Below are positions 25,407 through 33,640 of a stretch of 48,589 nucleotides of DNA, piece after piece. Both the position numbers and the translations under genes were made by a program. Each line of letters starts with the position of its first letter. Position 1 is the stretch's first letter. The notes beneath the pieces are model-generated. The model did not search any database, was not told where the DNA came from, and saw only the letters and a program-made list of their open reading frames with translations. The DNA comes from UBA3871 sp041797745 (GTDB lineage Bacteria > Bacillota > Clostridia > Peptostreptococcales > Anaerovoracaceae), in assembly GCA_041797745.1 (NCBI GenBank), contig JBHBZU010000041.1, positions 1 through 48,589 of the forward strand, in the 5' to 3' direction.

Positions 25407-25415
25407 GGAGAAAAA

Positions 25416-27650
25416 ATGAAAGATAATAAAAAATCAAATGTAGTAATAGGAAAACTTTCAAAGCATAAAAAGGGATTCGGCTTCGTAACACCTTTAGATG
25501 TGCTGGAGGAGTTAAGAAATCCTAAAGATAATATCGGAAAAGATATATTTATAGGTCGTGACGGCATAGCGGGAGCCATGAACGGAGACATAGTAGAGGT
25601 AACTATTCAGCCTGCAAAATACTTACAGGCTCGTTCCGAGGCTAAAATTACCCGAATAGTAGAACATGCGGTTAAAGAGGTAGTCGGTACCTTTCACAAA
25701 AATAAGAAGTTCGGATTTATTGTGCCTGAAAGTAAAAGTATCGGCGAAGATGTCTTTGTGCTGGCGGAAAACTTCGGCGGAGCTGAAAACGGTGATAAGG
25801 TTCTGGCAAATATTATTGCTTATCCTACGCCGGAGGTCAACGCAGAGGGTCATATTGTCGAAATTGTGGCAAGGGCAGGCGAACCGGGAGGCGATATTAG
25901 AGCCTTGGCACGCGCTAAGGGCATGAAATATTCCTTTCCCGAAGAAGTTACCGCTGAAGCGAAAAAAATTCAGCAGAGAGCCGATTTTGAGGGTATATTC
26001 ACACATAAGGCACAAGCAACAGACAAGCTACTGTCAAATCGCAGAGATCTTAGGACAAAAAAGATTTTCACCATAGACGGAGCGGACTCAAAGGATTTTG
26101 ACGATGCCGTCTCCATAGAAAAACTTTCAAACGGCAATTATCTTTTGGGAGTTCACATTGCCGATGTCTCTCAATATGTAAGGGAAAACAGCCCTTTAGA
26201 TGTGGAAGCCTTAAACAGAGGCACCAGTGTTTATCTGATTAATCAGGTTATTCCAATGCTTCCGGTGGAGCTTTCAAATGATATTTGCAGTTTGAATCCT
26301 GGAAAAGACAGGCTGACTCTTTCTGTGGATATGGAAATAGAACCTAATGGAGACATTATAAATCACGAAATCTATGAATCTGTTATCTGTTCCTGTCATC
26401 GCATGGTATATGACGATGTTTCGGATATTATCGAGGGAAGCTGTGGGAAAGAAAATGTTGAACCGAAAAACTTTATAAGGCTTAAAGAAAAATACTCGGA
26501 TATTTACGAAGACATTCTCATGATGGCGGAGCTTGCGGAAATTTTGCGTATTAAGAAAGAAAAGAGGGGCAGCCTCGATTTTAATGTGGGTGAGGCTGCT
26601 ATTAAAATAAACGAAGAGGGCTTTGCCTATTCCGTAGAGCTTGTAAATCGCAGAGTTGCCAACCGCATGATAGAAGAATTTATGCTGGTGGCAAATGAAA
26701 CTGTGGCAGAACATTTTTACTGGATGGATGCACCTTTTGTTTATCGTATTCACGAAAAACCGAATACGGAGAAAATGCAGGAATTTAAACAATTCTTGCG
26801 AAGCTTCGGCATTTCGCTAAAAGGAAATGTGGATAACATACATCCTCTTACTTTAGCGGGTATCTTAAGAAGCGTCAGCGGTACAGCCAGAGAAGCAATA
26901 GTCGGAACGGTTATGCTGCGCTCTATGCAGAAAGCTTTTTACGGTACCGATTGCCAGGGACATTACGGCTTGTCTTTGAAATATTATTGCCATTTTACCT
27001 CGCCTATCAGAAGATATCCTGACCTGATGATTCACAGAATCATTAAGGAATATCTGCATGAGCAACCCTTCGGTGAGCGCATAAATAAGTTGCGTTACAT
27101 TGTGCAAAAAGCCGCGGATGACTCCTCCGCAGCTGAACGAACAGCTTTGGAACTGGAAAGAGAAGTGGACAAACTTAAGAAGTGCGAGTATATGATAGCC
27201 CACATTGGTGAGATAATGGACGGGGTCATAAGCGGTGTATCTTCTTTCGGCATGTTTGTTGAATTTTCAAATACTGTGGAGGGGATGGTTAGGCTGGAAA
27301 CTCTTACAGATGATTATTATGACCATGAGCCTGAAAAATATCGTATTATCGGGCGAAATACCGGTCGCATTTTTACTTTAGGTCAGCCTGTGAGAGTAGT
27401 TGTTGAGGCTGTGGACTTGGAGTTAAGAGAAATTGATTTAATTTTGGTATCTTCAGATAAAGGTGAAGTTGCCGGCGCTTTGGAAAAGCATAACAGAACA
27501 GGCAAGACAGGCTTTGCTGCAAGATACAAGGGTAAGCCTATAGAAACCAAAGGACATAAGGGGCATAAAACGGCAAGGACGGGCTATGGCAAGGGCAAGA
27601 CAAACTCCAAAGGAAAAGGTAAAGGAAGAAATAAGGGGAAAAGAAAATAA
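25416..27650 (+). CDS. rnr: Ribonuclease R
   Basis: Processive 3'-5' exoribonuclease that degrades structured RNA and works with trans-translation. Two cold-shock-type domains open the protein (GKLSKHKKGFGFV near residue 12, GTFHKNKKFGFIVPE near 92). The RNB catalytic core has TIDGADSKDFDDAVS with the metal-binding aspartates, GVHIADVSQYV and the HFTSPIRRYPDLMIHR block. An S1 domain follows (GVISGVSSFGMFVEF), and a lysine/glycine-rich basic tail ends it. At 744 residues the length is normal. ATG 25416 has a GGAG site that abuts the last tandem repeat. smpB, its usual downstream neighbour, is absent. Confidence 0.97.
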   Translation: MKDNKKSNVVIGKLSKHKKGFGFVTPLDVLEELRNPKDNIGKDIFIGRDGIAGAMNGDIVEVTIQPAKYLQARSEAKITRIVEHAVKEVVGTFHKNKKFGFIVPESKSIGEDVFVLAENFGGAENGDKVLANIIAYPTPEVNAEGHIVEIVARAGEPGGDIRALARAKGMKYSFPEEVTAEAKKIQQRADFEGIFTHKAQATDKLLSNRRDLRTKKIFTIDGADSKDFDDAVSIEKLSNGNYLLGVHIADVSQYVRENSPLDVEALNRGTSVYLINQVIPMLPVELSNDICSLNPGKDRLTLSVDMEIEPNGDIINHEIYESVICSCHRMVYDDVSDIIEGSCGKENVEPKNFIRLKEKYSDIYEDILMMAELAEILRIKKEKRGSLDFNVGEAAIKINEEGFAYSVELVNRRVANRMIEEFMLVANETVAEHFYWMDAPFVYRIHEKPNTEKMQEFKQFLRSFGISLKGNVDNIHPLTLAGILRSVSGTAREAIVGTVMLRSMQKAFYGTDCQGHYGLSLKYYCHFTSPIRRYPDLMIHRIIKEYLHEQPFGERINKLRYIVQKAADDSSAAERTALELEREVDKLKKCEYMIAHIGEIMDGVISGVSSFGMFVEFSNTVEGMVRLETLTDDYYDHEPEKYRIIGRNTGRIFTLGQPVRVVVEAVDLELREIDLILVSSDKGEVAGALEKHNRTGKTGFAARYKGKPIETKGHKGHKTARTGYGKGKTNSKGKGKGRNKGKRK

Positions 27651-27707
27651 ATAGCTTACAAGAAAAAAGATAAAAAGTGGCAGAAGTCGTCCTTTATTTT
27701 CAACATG

Positions 27708-27737
27708 AAAGAGACAGAGAATTTCTCTGTCTCTTTT
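27708..27737. terminator. Bidirectional terminator between rnr and trkH2
   Basis: A perfect 13-bp stem (AAAGAGACAGAGA and its complement) with a 3-base loop and TTTT on the plus strand. It lies between convergent genes and could serve both. Confidence 0.85.
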
Positions 27738-27744
27738 ACTATGT

Positions 27745-27808
27745 CTCTATGTTTCCATATTTCCATATTTCCGTATTTCCGTATTTCCATGTTTCTCTGT
27801 TTATATGT
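27745..27808. repeat. Degenerate 8-bp tandem repeat (TTCCATAT-like), about 8 units
   Basis: Eight-base units TTCCATAT, TTCCATAT, TTCCGTAT, TTCCGTAT, TTCCATGT, TTCTCTGT and TTATATGT follow each other in register from 27753, preceded by CTCTATGT. A microsatellite-like tract in non-coding DNA. Confidence 0.8.
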
Positions 27809-27822
27809 TTATAATATATAGC

Positions 27823-27851
27823 GTGTTATCTTAACTTTGTTTCCAAAATTC
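27823..27851 (-). repeat. Copy of the trkH2 3' end (29 bp) outside the gene
   Basis: This segment repeats 27887-27915 with one mismatch, 64 bases away. On the minus strand it encodes the same EFWKQS-stop tail as trkH2. It looks like a leftover of a tandem duplication or deletion. Confidence 0.8.
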
Positions 27852-27894
27852 ATAGAGATGGATGGTAATCGTATAAAGCAAGTACAGTGCTATC

Positions 27895-29331
27895 TTAACT
27901 TTGTTTCCAAAATTCTTTAGTGAAGAGGATAATGACTGTGAAAATTTCAAGTCTTCCAACTATCATAAGAATGGAAAGAAAGACTTTTAAGGCAGGACAC
28001 CATACGCTGAAATCACCTCCGCCGTTAAGCGAGCCGAAGCCTAGACCCATATTTGAGAGGGCTGATATGGAGGTGGATATGGTAGTAATTAAATCCAAAC
28101 CTTGCAAGGAAAGCACCAAAGTGCCAAATATGAAAGATGTAATAAACAGAAAAATCAGTGAGGTAGTTTGAGAAACCACATTTGCCGAAATAGGCTTATT
28201 ACCTAATTTTACCGCAACTACTGCATGAGGGTGCAATCTTTGGTATAGATTGCGAAAAACCAGCTTTACAGCAATAACAAATCTGCCAACCTTAATGGAG
28301 CCGCTGGCTGAAGAGGTACAACCGCCTATAAAGAACAGGCAGAAGAGCAGGAAACGGGAAAAACTGGGCCATGTATTGTAGTTTGCTATTTCATAGCCTG
28401 TAGTTGTACCTATGGCTACAACCTGAAAAAATGCGAAGCGGAGAGTTTCTCCGATTGAGTTGTAAATATTCGCATGCAAAAGATTTACGAAGATTAAAGT
28501 TGATATTCCCACAAGTATGCCCCAAAAGGCTTTCAACTCAGGACTGAAAAAGTTCCTTAAATCTCCTCGCAAAAGATATGGGAAGAGAGTGACGTTTGTG
28601 GTGGCTAAAAGGGTGAAAAAGCAAATCACAGTTTCCACATAAACAGAATTATAATAAGTGATACCCTCCGGTGCAACAAACAAAGCTGCCGTACTTACGG
28701 TGGTGAGTGTTGTAATCAGAGCTTCAAAGGGTTTCATCTTGTAAATAAGAAGCACAAACTCCATGAGGGTAAAACCTATGTGTACTCCGAAAAGTGTTTT
28801 AGCCGAGTCTGAAATACGACCTGAAAGCTTAGCAATACTTGTTTCTGCATAGTAGAGATTTTGACCGCTGATACCCATAACAGGAAGAAAGGAAACGGCG
28901 AAAACAATAATTCCCATGCCGCCAATCCAATCCATTGTAGCCATCCAAAGCAATAGACTTTTTGGAAGATTAGTCATTTCCAGAACGGAAGCACCGGTAG
29001 TGGTTACACAGGAAGTGGCTTGGCAGACTGCGTCAATTACGGAGTTTGTATAGCCTGAAGCGAGGAATGGCACGGCACCGACAAGAGAAGCACTAATCCA
29101 AACCAAAGTGGCGACTAAAAAACCCTCTTGAGATTTTAGCATATGGTGTGTCGGCTTTTGCGCCAGCAGGCAGGCAATATTGCAGATAAACACTACGCCT
29201 ATGGTAACTATGAAACCGTTGGCTACTTCCGTTTCATTATAATATAAGGCTGTTGCCAATGATGGAATCATCACAAAATCCATAACCAGCAGAAGCATAT
29301 TTATTGTTCTTGAAATGAGTGTGTAGTTCAT
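27895..29331 (-). CDS. trkH: TrkH-family K+ uptake channel subunit 2, altered filter loop
   Basis: Membrane subunit of a Trk/Ktr K+ uptake system with four M1-P-M2 repeats in 478 residues. The filter loops are TTTGA near 110, TVSTAALF at 211-218, GTTTGYE at 308-314 and NMGLGFG near 427. The second loop has Ala where family members, and the neighbouring TrkH1 (STGGFS), have the filter glycine, so conduction or selectivity may differ. WIGGMGI after loop 1 and GRLE near the end are intact. Its ATG follows the trkH1 stop codon without a gap, and its ribosome site (AGGAG) lies inside the trkH1 end, so translation is coupled. Confidence 0.93.
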   Translation of the reverse strand: MNYTLISRTINMLLLVMDFVMIPSLATALYYNETEVANGFIVTIGVVFICNIACLLAQKPTHHMLKSQEGFLVATLVWISASLVGAVPFLASGYTNSVIDAVCQATSCVTTTGASVLEMTNLPKSLLLWMATMDWIGGMGIIVFAVSFLPVMGISGQNLYYAETSIAKLSGRISDSAKTLFGVHIGFTLMEFVLLIYKMKPFEALITTLTTVSTAALFVAPEGITYYNSVYVETVICFFTLLATTNVTLFPYLLRGDLRNFFSPELKAFWGILVGISTLIFVNLLHANIYNSIGETLRFAFFQVVAIGTTTGYEIANYNTWPSFSRFLLFCLFFIGGCTSSASGSIKVGRFVIAVKLVFRNLYQRLHPHAVVAVKLGNKPISANVVSQTTSLIFLFITSFIFGTLVLSLQGLDLITTISTSISALSNMGLGFGSLNGGGDFSVWCPALKVFLSILMIVGRLEIFTVIILFTKEFWKQS

Positions 29332-30801
29332 TTATCTACTCCTGTTGGGATTCCAAAAGTGTTTGCTGAAAATGATGACAACCGTTGTTAATTCCAATCT
29401 ACCTGCAAGCATGATGAAGCAAAGGAAGAGATGGAGGGCGTCGGGCAATACATCATAGTTTACTATTGTGCCGCTTAATGCAATGCCGGGACCCACATTG
29501 TTAATGCAGGCAGCTGCTGTTACAAATGAAGAAACTCCATCAAGTCCGCTTAAAGTTATAACGGCGGTGGCTGTCAAAGTCAGTGCAATATGAAGAAAGA
29601 GAAAACCGGTTACAGATTGAATTACTTCACTTGAAACCTTTTGTTTTCCGACTTTAATATCAAGTACCGCATTTGGATGGAGGCGAACTCCTATCCCTCG
29701 TTTAATCATTTTTACCAAAATAATAAATCTAAATATTTTAATTCCGCCTGCTGAAGATGAAATGCAACCACCTACAAACATGAGGGTAAGCAATAGCAGT
29801 TTTGGAAATATGGGCCAAAGAGTTGAGTCGGCGGAATAGAAGCCGCCTGTTGTAAGGGTAGCAAGCACATGAAAAGCAGATCTGGAAAAAGTTGAATATA
29901 TGCCTACCGAAGCACCCGAAAAAAGTAAGTATGAACCCAGCAGCAAAGTACATATAGCAAATAAAATAAGGTATACCACAGGTTCAAATTCCCTTAACGC
30001 TTTCTTAAAATTACCGGTAAAGAGGTTATATTGGAAAGTAACATCGGTTCCTGCAATTAGCATAAATACTGAAAAAACAAGATAAATATATGTACTTTCG
30101 AAGTGACCTACATTGGTGTTATAATTGGAAAAGCCGCCGGTGCTTAAGGTGGTAAAAGAGTGAGTCAGAGCGTCAAAAAAGTTAAGTCCTCCAAGCATTA
30201 GGAGAAGAGTTTCGGCTAAGGTTAAAACCGTAAGCATAAGCAATATCTTGCGGGCAGTATCGGAGAGCTTTGCAGAAACCTTGTTTACCTTGGTGCCTGA
30301 CATTTCAGCTCTGACTATGGAATGTCCTTTGACACTCAAAGCGGGTAAGAGGGCAATAGGAATAAACAGTATACCGAAGCCTCCTATCCATTGGGAAAAA
30401 GACCTCCAAAAAAGCAGGGCTTTTGGAAGAATTTCAACATCGCGAAAGGTTGTGGCGCCTGTGGTGGTAAAGCCTGAAAAAGACTCAAAGATACATTTAA
30501 AAATATCAGGGCAAAAGCCTGAAAAATAGTAAGGTACAGCACCTAAAAAACCTGAAAAAATCCAGCAGGAAATAACGACAAGAAAGCCATCTCTAATCTT
30601 AAAATAAGAAGTAGATGGCTTTATTTTTTTTACGAGTATAGTGCCCAGTGTTATGAGTGTGGCGGCAGTTATTGCAAAAACCCGAGTCATATATATTTCA
30701 TTGTAAAACAGCCCTACCAAAGCAGGTGGGAGCATTGCAAATCCAAGTACACTTGCAAGTACTGAAACAACTCGTGCTATGCCTCTGTAATTCAGACACA
30801 T
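29332..30801 (-). CDS. trkH: TrkH-family K+ uptake channel subunit 1
   Basis: Membrane subunit of a Trk/Ktr system, 489 residues, four M1-P-M2 repeats. The filter loops all have the expected glycine: FTTTGATTF near 111, TTLSTGGFSNYN near 217, TLTTGGFYSAD near 316 and NNVGPGIALSG near 434. WIGGFGI and AGRLE are also present. It starts at ATG 30801 after AAGGAG, 16 bases downstream of trkA, and is followed immediately by the second trkH. Only moderately similar to TrkH2, so the duplication is old. Confidence 0.95.
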   Translation of the reverse strand: MCLNYRGIARVVSVLASVLGFAMLPPALVGLFYNEIYMTRVFAITAATLITLGTILVKKIKPSTSYFKIRDGFLVVISCWIFSGFLGAVPYYFSGFCPDIFKCIFESFSGFTTTGATTFRDVEILPKALLFWRSFSQWIGGFGILFIPIALLPALSVKGHSIVRAEMSGTKVNKVSAKLSDTARKILLMLTVLTLAETLLLMLGGLNFFDALTHSFTTLSTGGFSNYNTNVGHFESTYIYLVFSVFMLIAGTDVTFQYNLFTGNFKKALREFEPVVYLILFAICTLLLGSYLLFSGASVGIYSTFSRSAFHVLATLTTGGFYSADSTLWPIFPKLLLLTLMFVGGCISSSAGGIKIFRFIILVKMIKRGIGVRLHPNAVLDIKVGKQKVSSEVIQSVTGFLFLHIALTLTATAVITLSGLDGVSSFVTAAACINNVGPGIALSGTIVNYDVLPDALHLFLCFIMLAGRLELTTVVIIFSKHFWNPNRSR

Positions 30802-30817
30802 ACTAACTCCTTATATT

Positions 30818-32185
30818 TTACCCGAAGAGATGAAGTCCTTTTTTCTGCCTTAATAATTTTTCCAAAACAGGAATTTCGGAAAGCAGGCAGAGTATGATAA
30901 CTTTATCATCTTCAATAATTTTGGTGTCACCGGTAGGAATAATAAGGTTATTGTTTCTGTGAATTGCAACGATAAGCAAATCATCAGGAAGCTCCAAATC
31001 GCGGAGAGGCTTATTCATAATAACCATATGATCACAGGCACGAATTTCAACAATCTCAGCCTGACCTTGAATCAGGTGGGTAGAAATAACACGTTTAGAC
31101 CCTTGGATGAAGCGCAGGATATTGCTGACACTGATATCTAAAGGATTTAAGGCAACGTCAATGCCCATGCTGTTTGTAAGACCTGAATAGCTTTCACGAC
31201 TTACCTTGGCAATAACATCTTCAATACCGTGACGCTTGGCAATGAGGGCAAGAAGAAGATTTTCTTCGTCAAAGCCTGTGGCAGTAACTACTGCGTCCAT
31301 TTCATCGAGGTTTTCATCCTCCAGCAAAGTGATGTCTGTGGCATCACCATGGAGAATCATAACATCATCAAGGTTGGCTGCCAGATAATGACAACGCTCC
31401 TTATCTTTCTCTATAATTTTTACAGATATTCCAAACTCCGACAGCTTTTTTGCAAGGTAGAAGCCGGTTTTTCCACCACCTACAATCATAACTTTTTGCA
31501 AGTCGTTATACTTTCCCTTTACATGTACTTTTTCATTCAGTTTAAGGATATCGTCTCTGCTTCCGATGACGTAGATACTGTCCTCTTCTTCGATGATGGT
31601 ATTACCATGAGGAACTATAACCTTACCGTTTCTTGAAATGGCAACAGCCAGCATACCCGGGAGAACCGTGCGGAACTGAGTCATAGGCAGCCCTGCCAGT
31701 TTCGGCAGCTTGTTTACCTTAAATTCCAAAAGCGAAGCCTTGCCTGATGTAAAGATACCGTTTCCCAAGGTATATTTTTCGACCAGATATTTATATATTT
31801 CGTTTGTAATAACATTGTCGGGATTTACGATATAATCAATCCCCATAGTTTCCTTAATGAAATCCATTTGGCGCAGGTGTTCAGGGTCTCTGACTCTGGC
31901 AATAACCTGTCGACAGCCAATTTGTTTAGCAAAGGAAGCGATGATGATATTTTCCTCATCTTCACTGGTAGAAGCCACCAAATAGTCAAAGGAACTAATG
32001 CCTATTTCTTTAAGGGTACGAACTTCGCGTCCGTCACCGGCAATAGTCATAACATCCATATGTGAATTTAATTTTTCCAGAACACTTTCGTCCCTGTCAA
32101 TTACTGTAACTGAGTGGTCTCCGCCAAGTAACGCTTCAATTACCTTGGAACCTAGCTTACCCGCTCCAACTACTGCAACTTTCAT
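30818..32185 (-). CDS. trkA: Trk system K+ transport regulatory subunit TrkA
   Basis: Cytoplasmic gating subunit that binds NAD(H) and nucleotides and controls the TrkH channel. It has two RCK halves in tandem: Rossmann sites VAVVGAGKLGSKVIEAL at the N-terminus and VMIVGGGKTGFYLAKKL near residue 230, each followed by a TrkA_C domain (for example LPKLAGLPMTQF and MNKPLRDLELPDDLLIVAI). I start at ATG 32185 (455 residues) after GAGGAAGGG; the frame continues 16 codons upstream without a ribosome site. It is the first gene of the trkA-trkH1-trkH2 operon. Confidence 0.95.
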   Translation of the reverse strand: MKVAVVGAGKLGSKVIEALLGGDHSVTVIDRDESVLEKLNSHMDVMTIAGDGREVRTLKEIGISSFDYLVASTSEDEENIIIASFAKQIGCRQVIARVRDPEHLRQMDFIKETMGIDYIVNPDNVITNEIYKYLVEKYTLGNGIFTSGKASLLEFKVNKLPKLAGLPMTQFRTVLPGMLAVAISRNGKVIVPHGNTIIEEEDSIYVIGSRDDILKLNEKVHVKGKYNDLQKVMIVGGGKTGFYLAKKLSEFGISVKIIEKDKERCHYLAANLDDVMILHGDATDITLLEDENLDEMDAVVTATGFDEENLLLALIAKRHGIEDVIAKVSRESYSGLTNSMGIDVALNPLDISVSNILRFIQGSKRVISTHLIQGQAEIVEIRACDHMVIMNKPLRDLELPDDLLIVAIHRNNNLIIPTGDTKIIEDDKVIILCLLSEIPVLEKLLRQKKGLHLFG

Positions 32186-32308
32186 AGTATGATTCCCTTC
32201 CTCAATACTCTTAATACACAATTTTGTTGCCAAATTTTAGGAAATAATACAGAAATAATAGTTTTTAGTACTATTTTGCTTATTATCTCTTTTGATTACA
32301 ACATTATA

Positions 32309-32336
32309 ATTATAGCACGATTTTTTCTCTAAACAA
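32309..32336 (-). promoter_or_regulatory. Promoter of the trkA-trkH1-trkH2 operon
   Basis: On the minus strand TTGTTT (32331-32336), a 16-base spacer and TATAAT (32309-32314) with a TGC extension. The leader to trkA is about 115 bases; I see no riboswitch in it. Confidence 0.7.
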
Positions 32337-32428
32337 GGAATTTCGCCAAGGCTTAGCATAAATTGCGAAAAATATTGAAAAATATGATGAAAAGACGGAA
32401 CATAATTGATTTTTAGGTTGCCACGTAC

Positions 32429-32446
32429 TACAATATTGTTATTGTA
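32429..32446. promoter_or_regulatory. TACAATA-TTGT-TATTGTA inverted repeat upstream of the HAD gene
   Basis: A 7-bp inverted repeat with a 4-base centre about 40 bases before the HAD phosphatase start. It could be an operator or part of a promoter (TTGCCA at 32419). The remainder of the 300-base interval is A/T-rich with nothing else clear. Confidence 0.35.
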
Positions 32447-32485
32447 TGAAGCAAAAGATGTACAAAAGGATACAAAAGGAGAATT

Positions 32486-33316
32486 ATGTCAAATATTAAA
32501 TTGATAGCATTGGATTTAGACGGAACCACGTTGGATGATACCGACCACATTTCCGTAAATACTATAGATACGTTAAACGAGGCGGTAAATCAAGGGATTC
32601 ATGTGGTGGTTGCCACAGGCAGACCTATAAGCGCATTGCCGGAAGACATCAGAGGAGTGAAAGGAATTGAATACACCATTACTTCCAACGGAGCAGTCAT
32701 TACAAGACTTGTAGATAGTAAATTACTGCACAAGGAAGTTCACGACGCTTCCGCCATTGAGAAGATTGTAGAGGTGCTGAGGAATACCAACTATATGACT
32801 GAAATTTTCATTGACGGTATAGCCTATATTCAGGAAAATTTTTTCTACGACCCTAACAGCCATAAGTTCGGGGAGAAGCGTGCCGCTTACATAAGAGCTA
32901 CTCGCCAACCTGTCGAAAATATATACGATTATATGCTGCTTAACAAGGGCAATATTGAAAATATTAACGTGAATTTCTATAATCAGGAAGACCGTATGAG
33001 GTTTTGGAAGGAGGCTGACGCAATGGGAATTGCCACAGTAACCTCTTCTTTCTTCAGCAATGTTGAATTAGGCGGATTGCATGCCAGCAAGGCTCACGCT
33101 CTTTTAAAGCTGGGAGAACTTCTAAAGGTTGATACAGCCAACATGATGGCTTGTGGCGACAGCCCTAATGACATCCAAATGTTACAGACGGCAGGCTTTT
33201 CTGTTGCAATGGGCAATGCCGTAGATAAGGTAAAGGAAATTGCGGACTATGTTACTGACACGAATCAAAATGACGGTGTAGCCAAAGCTGTGAGAAAATT
33301 CGCATTGGAAAAGTAA
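32486..33316 (+). CDS. Cof-type HAD-IIB family phosphatase
   Basis: Haloacid dehalogenase-like hydrolase that removes phosphate from small metabolites such as sugar phosphates or flavin mononucleotide. Motif I is ALDLDGTTLDD with both aspartates, motif II is VVVATGRP, motif III the lysine in HASKAHAL, and motif IV MACGDSPNDIQML. The C2B cap lies between about residues 85 and 190. At 276 residues it is typical. ATG 32486 follows AAAGGAG. It is divergent from trkA. The substrate cannot be told from sequence. Confidence 0.93.
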   Translation: MSNIKLIALDLDGTTLDDTDHISVNTIDTLNEAVNQGIHVVVATGRPISALPEDIRGVKGIEYTITSNGAVITRLVDSKLLHKEVHDASAIEKIVEVLRNTNYMTEIFIDGIAYIQENFFYDPNSHKFGEKRAAYIRATRQPVENIYDYMLLNKGNIENINVNFYNQEDRMRFWKEADAMGIATVTSSFFSNVELGGLHASKAHALLKLGELLKVDTANMMACGDSPNDIQMLQTAGFSVAMGNAVDKVKEIADYVTDTNQNDGVAKAVRKFALEK

Positions 33317-33349
33317 CCTGCGGATGTAAAGGAATAGGATAAAAACACA

Positions 33350-33414
33350 GGCTGAAACGGGCTATCTATGTTAAATAAAATATTTTAAAAACATATGGCA
33401 ATCCGGTTTCAGCC
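33350..33414 (+). other. Structured non-coding element A (inverted repeat)
   Basis: GGCTGAAAC at 33350-33358 pairs with GTTTCAGCC at 33406-33414; an inner TATGTT/AACATA pair is possible. It lies in the 324-base gap after the HAD gene. No T run follows. Confidence 0.45.
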
Positions 33415-33448
33415 ATAAACTAATCTAAAAAAGATACAAGAAAAACAG

Positions 33449-33530
33449 GAACGGGGAATGAAGCAAACTTAAATTAAAAGGCTAAAATTAGCTAATACCG
33501 TAGGTTTGCTTTACAAGAACCGTTCTTTTT
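33449..33530 (+). terminator. Structured element B, nested stems ending in a T run
   Basis: GAACGG (33449-33454) with CCGTTC (33520-33525) encloses AAGCAAAC (33461-33468) with GTTTGCTT (33504-33511), then TTTTT. It may end the HAD transcript, or be the 3' end of a small RNA. Confidence 0.5.
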
Positions 33531-33542
33531 CATAAGTTCTTA

Positions 33543-33573
33543 TTGACAAAATATAGAAAAAAAAAAATATTAT
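33543..33573 (+). promoter_or_regulatory. Promoter before yraN with poly(A) spacer
   Basis: TTGACA at 33543-33548; the -10 is AATATT at 33566 (17-base spacer) or TATTAT at 33568 (19-base spacer). The spacer contains 11 consecutive A. Confidence 0.55.
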
Positions 33574-33640
33574 GGAAAAAATAAATATACAAAATATGGA
33601 AAATGAATCACGCAAATAATATAAATTAAAAGGGGAAGCT

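Noticed and set aside
26274..26792. 172-residue minus-strand ORF opposite rnr
   Set aside because: Antisense shadow of the RNB domain; Phe/His/Lys-rich with no family features.
27895..30801. Recent duplication of trkH
   Set aside because: The two proteins are clearly diverged along their whole length, so the pair is old; only the 29-bp tail copy downstream looks recent.
32186..32308. c-di-AMP (ydaO) riboswitch before the trk operon
   Set aside because: The leader is only about 115 bases, A/T-rich, and lacks the conserved paired elements I would expect.
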